Source: DASUNQ01 sp044866775 (GTDB lineage: Bacteria; Acidobacteriota; Thermoanaerobaculia; Multivoradales; UBA5704). Taken from it: a stretch of DNA of 64,000 nt. A program made the translations under genes and the position numbers. The DNA lies in contig JBIOUG010000010.1 of assembly GCA_044866775.1 (NCBI GenBank), positions 29,049-93,048 on the forward strand. Reading direction: 5' to 3'. A model generated the notes under the pieces. That model searched no databases. It worked only from the letters and a program-made list of their open reading frames with translations, and had not been told where the DNA came from. Shown piece after piece: positions 60,548 to 64,000 of this stretch. Position 1 is the stretch's first letter; every line of letters begins with the position of its first letter.

Positions 60548-61615
60548 ATGCGGCCGGCTGACCTGGTCTTCGTCGGCATCCCCGGTCCGACGCTGGACCG
60601 GGCGACGGCGGCGCTGCTCGCCGAGCATCAGCCGGGCGGGGTCGTCCTCTTCGGCCGCAACGTCGAGGACGCCGAGCAGCTCCTGGCGCTGGTCACCGCG
60701 CTCCGCAAGCTGGTCCCCGAGACGATCCTCGCCATCGACGCCGAGGGCGGCCGGGTCGATCGCCTGCGCGACGTCGTGGGACCCACGCCGCCGGCGGCGC
60801 TCCTCGCCCGCAGCCCCGCCAACCTCGCCTACCAGGCCGGGCGCTGGATCGGCCAGTCGCTGCGCCTCTTCGACATCGACCTCGACTTCGCGCCGGTCGT
60901 GGACCTCGACCGCGGCGAAGCGGACAACGCCCTCGACGGCCGCTATCTCGGGCGCCGCGCCGAGGAGGTCATCCCGCGCGCCCAGGCCTTCCTGCGCGGC
61001 CTCCACGAGGGCGGCGTGGGCGGCTGCATCAAGCACTTCCCGGGGCTCGGCGGGGCAGGGGAGGACACCCACCTCGGGGCCTCGGTGGTCTATCTGCCGG
61101 CGGCGGAGCTCAAGACCGACCTCGAGCCGTTCGCCGCCCTGGGCGAGCTCGCCGGCGCGGTCATGGTGTCGCACGGCATCTACCCGGCCTACGACGGCGA
61201 GAACCGGCCGGCGACGCTCTCGCCGCCGATCCTGGGCGGGCTCTTGCGCGGCCGCCTCCGCTTCGACGGCCTGGCGGTCTCCGACGACCTCGAGATGCAG
61301 GCGCTCGACGCCTGGGGCGATCTCGCCGAGCGCAGCCAGGCGGCCTTCGCCGCCGGCTGCGACGTGCTGCCCGTCTGCAGCCGCTGGGAGGCGCTGCCGG
61401 AGATCGTGCGGCTGCTCGACGACCCCGGCCTCGCCTCGCGCCGCATGGAGGCCTACGCCCGGCTCGACCGCTACCGCCACCGCCTGCGCACGCTGCACGA
61501 GGCGCAGGAGCACCTGACGCTCCAGCGCGCCAGCCACCAGGGTCGCCGTCTGGAGGAGATCCGCCAGAACCTCGAGGAGATCGGCGAGCTGGCGCGGCGG
61601 GGCGAGACGGCGTAG
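60548..61615 (+). CDS. nagZ: Glycoside hydrolase family 3, NagZ-like beta-N-acetylhexosaminidase
   Basis: 355 residues, single TIM-barrel size. GGVVLFGRNV, AIDAEGGRVDRL, the NagZ-type catalytic loop KHFPGLGGAGEDTHL (His as general acid/base, with Leu where His is common) and the nucleophile Asp in AVSDDLEM are visible. NagZ removes GlcNAc from anhydromuropeptides in peptidoglycan recycling. No signal peptide, so cytoplasmic. A ~60-residue charged helical tail extends past the barrel. Confidence 0.88.
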   Translation: MRPADLVFVGIPGPTLDRATAALLAEHQPGGVVLFGRNVEDAEQLLALVTALRKLVPETILAIDAEGGRVDRLRDVVGPTPPAALLARSPANLAYQAGRWIGQSLRLFDIDLDFAPVVDLDRGEADNALDGRYLGRRAEEVIPRAQAFLRGLHEGGVGGCIKHFPGLGGAGEDTHLGASVVYLPAAELKTDLEPFAALGELAGAVMVSHGIYPAYDGENRPATLSPPILGGLLRGRLRFDGLAVSDDLEMQALDAWGDLAERSQAAFAAGCDVLPVCSRWEALPEIVRLLDDPGLASRRMEAYARLDRYRHRLRTLHEAQEHLTLQRASHQGRRLEEIRQNLEEIGELARRGETA

Positions 61616-61661
61616 GGAGGGTTGGAGATGCCTCGGAGCGGGTGAGGCATCCGGACGGGTT

Positions 61662-61695
61662 TCCGAAAACGCCCGGGACGTGGCCCGGGCGCTAC
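61662..61695 (+). repeat. Short palindromic repeat, family B, copy 3
   Basis: TTCCGAAAA followed by CGCCCGGG (61670-61677) and CCCGGGCG (61684-61691), then CTAC. It sits between convergent nagZ and the next gene; its right end supplies the TAG stop of that minus-strand gene (61692-61694). Confidence 0.85.
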
Positions 61696-62252
61696 AGCGC
61701 CGGCTGCGGCGTCGTCTCGCGGACGCCTGCCACGATCATCTCCGCCAGCTCCTCGCGCGACAGCTCGTCGAGCGCCACGCGGCGCTCGTCGACCAGCCGA
61801 TAGGCCCGCGCGATGGTGCGCAGGTGGCGGGAGTGGAGCGCTCCCAGCTCCTGGCGCAGCAGGTCTTCGCCCTTGGCGTAGAGCGAGAACGGGTCGAGCA
61901 CGGGGCGGCTCGGCGGCGGCGCGGCGGCCCGCGCCGGGGCCGGGGCCGGCCCGTCGAAGGCCGGCGGCTCGAGCCGCGGCAGCGCGGCCGGCGCGACCGG
62001 CTCGAGGGCCCGCCTGAGCGCCCCCTCGAGGTAGACGTGCGTCAGGCCGCCCGCCCAGTAGATGGCGGCGGCGAGGTTCGGCTGGGTCGTCTCGCGCTGG
62101 GAGCGGAGGACCGGGCCGCCGTCGCCGGCGACGAACTCGATCCACCCCTCCCACCTGCCGTCCGGCGCGACGGCGCCGCAGGCGCGCGCCGTCCAGAGCG
62201 TGTCGTCCTGGTCGGCGATGGGCTCTTCGAACGTACGGAGAAGTTCTGCCAT
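61692..62252 (-). CDS. Hypothetical protein
   Basis: 186 residues from ATG 62252, with GGAGGGGG just upstream. The N-terminal part (LWTARACGAVAPDGRWEGWIEFV, VLRSQRETTQPNLAAAIYWAGGLTHVYLEGALRRAL) looks like a compact conserved domain seen, to my knowledge, in small uncharacterised proteins. A Pro/Ala-rich linker (about 95-120) leads to a helical C-terminus with YAKGEDLLRQELGALHSRHLRTIARAY. No signal peptide; role unknown. The stop codon lies in repeat B. A longer antisense frame to 63965 is rejected. Confidence 0.75.
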   Translation of the reverse strand: MAELLRTFEEPIADQDDTLWTARACGAVAPDGRWEGWIEFVAGDGGPVLRSQRETTQPNLAAAIYWAGGLTHVYLEGALRRALEPVAPAALPRLEPPAFDGPAPAPARAAAPPPSRPVLDPFSLYAKGEDLLRQELGALHSRHLRTIARAYRLVDERRVALDELSREELAEMIVAGVRETTPQPAL

Positions 62253-62333
62253 ACCCCCTCCTGCATGCCCTCCGTGCAACCGGCGAGCCAGCCCCGCCCC
62301 GGTGCTACACTCCGCCCCGCCCCGAAGCCAGCC

Positions 62334-64000
62334 ATGCGGCCGCACACCGTCTCTCTCTACCTGACAATTTTTCTCGCCGTCGCGCCCGCCTCCGCCGCTC
62401 CGCCCCAGCCGGCCGCGGCGCCGGCGGCGGAGAGCGAGGGGCTGCCGGCGATCGCCGGCAAGACGGCGGGGCTCGAGCGCCGGGAAGGGCTGCTCGTCAC
62501 CTATCTCGACGCGAAGCGCGGGCGGCTGTGGCTCGAGGTGCCGCCGCCGTCGGGGCCGCGCGGCGAGGTGGGGAGCTATCTCTACGTCGAGGGGCTGCTC
62601 TCCGGGCTCGGCTCGAACCCGGTCGGGCTCGACCGCGGGCAGCTCGGCGACACGCGCGTCGTCACGCTGCGGCGGCTCGGCGGCCGCGTCCTCGTCGAGC
62701 AGCAGAACCTCGCCTTCCGCGCGCTGACCGAGCGTGACGAAGAGCGGCGCGCGGTCGCGGAGTCGTTCGCCCCGTCGGTGCTCTGGGCGGGTGCCGTCGC
62801 GGCGCTCGAGCCCGACGGGCGGGCGCTCGTCGACTTCACGCCGTTCCTGGTGCGCGACGCGCACGGCGTCGTCGCCACGCTGCGCGAGACCGGGCAGGGG
62901 AGCTGGTCGCTCGACGGCGACCGCAGCGCGCTGGACCCCGAGGCCTGCCTCGCCTTTCCCGAGAACCTCGAGTTCGAGGCGCTGCTGACCTACCAGTCGG
63001 TTGATCCGAATGGGCCGGGCGAGGAGGTGCGGCGGACCGCGCCGAGCCCGACCGCGATCACGCTCGTCCAGCACCAGTCGCTGCTGCGCCTGCCGCCGCC
63101 CGGCTACCGCCCCCGGGCCTTCGACCCGCGCGCCGGCTCGTACGACGTCCACTTCCTCGACTACGCCGCGCCGCTCGCGGCGCCGATCGAGACGCGCTGG
63201 ATCGCGCGCTATCGGCTCGAGAAGACCGACCCCGCCGCGGCGCGCTCGCCGGTGCGCAAGCCGATCGTCTTCTACGTCGATCCCGGCGCTCCCGAGCCGG
63301 TGCGCAGCGCCCTCCTCGAGGGCGCCTCGTGGTGGGCCGCGGCCTTCGAGCAGGCGGGCTTCGCCGGCGCCTATCGGGTGGAGCTGCTGCCGGCCGGCGC
63401 CCACCCGCTCGACGCCCGCTACAACGTCATCCAGTGGGTGCATCGCGCGACGCGCGGCTGGTCGTACGGCGGCGGCGTCATCGACCCGCGCAGCGGCGAG
63501 ATCGTCAAGGGGCACGTGACCCTCGGGTCGCTGCGCGTGCGGCAGGACCGGCTGCTCTTCGAGGGGCTGGTCGGAGCCGACCCGACCGGCGCCGGCGGGC
63601 CACAGGATCCGCTCGCGCTGGCGCTCGCGCGCATCCGCCAGCTCGCGGCGCACGAGGTGGGGCACGCGCTCGGCCTGGCGCACAACTTCGCCGCCAGCAG
63701 CTACGGCCGCGCCTCGGTCATGGACTACCCGGCGCCGCTCGTCGGGCTGACGCCGAGCGGCCAGCTCGACCTGTCGCGGGCGTACGCCAGCGGCGCCGGC
63801 GCCTGGGACGTCCACGCCATCCGCTACGCCTACGTCGAGCCGCCGCCGGGCGGCGACGAGGCGGCCCTGCTGGCGGCGATCGTGCGCGACGGGCTCGACC
63901 GCGGCCTGCTCTTCCTGAGCGACGAGGACGCGCGCCCGGCCGGCTCGGCGCACCCGCTGGCGCACCTCTGGGACAACGGCGCCGATCCGGCCGCCGGCCT
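62334..64000 (+). CDS. Secreted zinc-dependent metalloprotease (DUF5117/DUF4953 type), 3'-partial
   Basis: The frame opens at ATG 62334 and runs off the window edge after about 555 codons. The N-terminus (HTVSLYLTIFLAVAPASAAP) is a signal peptide. The zinc site is HEVGHALGLAHNF with His 440, Glu 441 and His 444 and the metzincin-like third ligand in GLAHNF. YNVIQWVHRATRGWSYGGGVIDPRSGEIVKGHV and VMDYPAP (Met-turn-like) are typical of the large DUF5117/DUF5118/DUF4953 proteases found in Bacteroidota and Acidobacteriota. Expected full length is about 800-900 residues, so the C-terminal third is missing. Substrate unknown. Confidence 0.88.
   Translation, partial: MRPHTVSLYLTIFLAVAPASAAPPQPAAAPAAESEGLPAIAGKTAGLERREGLLVTYLDAKRGRLWLEVPPPSGPRGEVGSYLYVEGLLSGLGSNPVGLDRGQLGDTRVVTLRRLGGRVLVEQQNLAFRALTERDEERRAVAESFAPSVLWAGAVAALEPDGRALVDFTPFLVRDAHGVVATLRETGQGSWSLDGDRSALDPEACLAFPENLEFEALLTYQSVDPNGPGEEVRRTAPSPTAITLVQHQSLLRLPPPGYRPRAFDPRAGSYDVHFLDYAAPLAAPIETRWIARYRLEKTDPAAARSPVRKPIVFYVDPGAPEPVRSALLEGASWWAAAFEQAGFAGAYRVELLPAGAHPLDARYNVIQWVHRATRGWSYGGGVIDPRSGEIVKGHVTLGSLRVRQDRLLFEGLVGADPTGAGGPQDPLALALARIRQLAAHEVGHALGLAHNFAASSYGRASVMDYPAPLVGLTPSGQLDLSRAYASGAGAWDVHAIRYAYVEPPPGGDEAALLAAIVRDGLDRGLLFLSDEDARPAGSAHPLAHLWDNGADPAAG

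Overview
The window is about 64 kb of very GC-rich bacterial DNA (roughly 70% or more G+C by eye, third codon positions almost always G or C). No rRNA, tRNA, CRISPR array, integrase or transposase was seen. The gene mix includes large NRPS/PKS genes, a TonB-dependent receptor, an S9 peptidase, a secreted HExxH zinc protease, lipoproteins, a SpoIIE-type phosphatase, and both phosphatidylserine synthase and decarboxylase. It suggests a Gram-negative, secondary-metabolite-rich bacterium, most likely an Acidobacteriota member. That taxonomic guess is inference.

Positions 1-30453 form the biosynthetic region, all on the plus strand. The first gene, cut by the window edge, ends in A(end)-T-KS-AT-T-TE. 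Then come two adjacent megasynthase genes 8 bp apart: A(with an embedded FkbM-like methyltransferase)-T-C-A-T, and a 5840-residue protein C-A-T-C-A-T-C-A-T-C-A-T-KS-AT-T-TE. Binding-pocket residues read by eye suggest Ser (methylated), Leu-like, Ala, Ser-like, an aminoadipate-reductase-like pocket, Ser, then one unreduced malonyl extension and thioesterase release. The terminal T-KS-AT-T-TE block occurs twice, with about 100 bp of matching non-coding DNA after each stop, so it is a duplication. A Tat-exported vanadium-haloperoxidase-family protein follows and ends at a strong intrinsic terminator. No MbtH-like protein, epimerase, ketoreductase or exporter is present in the window.

Positions 30523-45342 carry housekeeping and metabolic genes: an RlmL-like RNA methyltransferase; cysteine dioxygenase next to a sulfite oxidase-type enzyme (cysteine sulfur to sulfate); TerC; ApaG; a VOC protein; RNase D; MurJ; a lipoprotein cytochrome c; a TonB-dependent receptor; and a minus-strand cluster trxB - MoxR-like ATPase - VWA protein - lipoprotein with tight spacing.

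Positions 45620-64000 carry ferritin, a DUF4160-like remnant, a membrane PP2C phosphatase, a frameshifted S9 peptidase, an NCS2-like permease, a 21-bp minisatellite and two hypothetical proteins. A long minus-strand series follows: tsaB, rimI, a DUF465 gene, psd, pssA, and a catalytic-Cys-less aspartate-semialdehyde dehydrogenase homologue. Divergent from it lie mutS and nagZ, and at the edge a partial secreted zinc protease.

Three families of short palindromic intergenic repeats are scattered through 34-62 kb. One family has entered coding sequence: it forms the C-terminal tail of phosphatidylserine decarboxylase. A related perfect palindrome sits in-frame in the S9 peptidase. All assignments rest on reading motifs directly; no database search was run.
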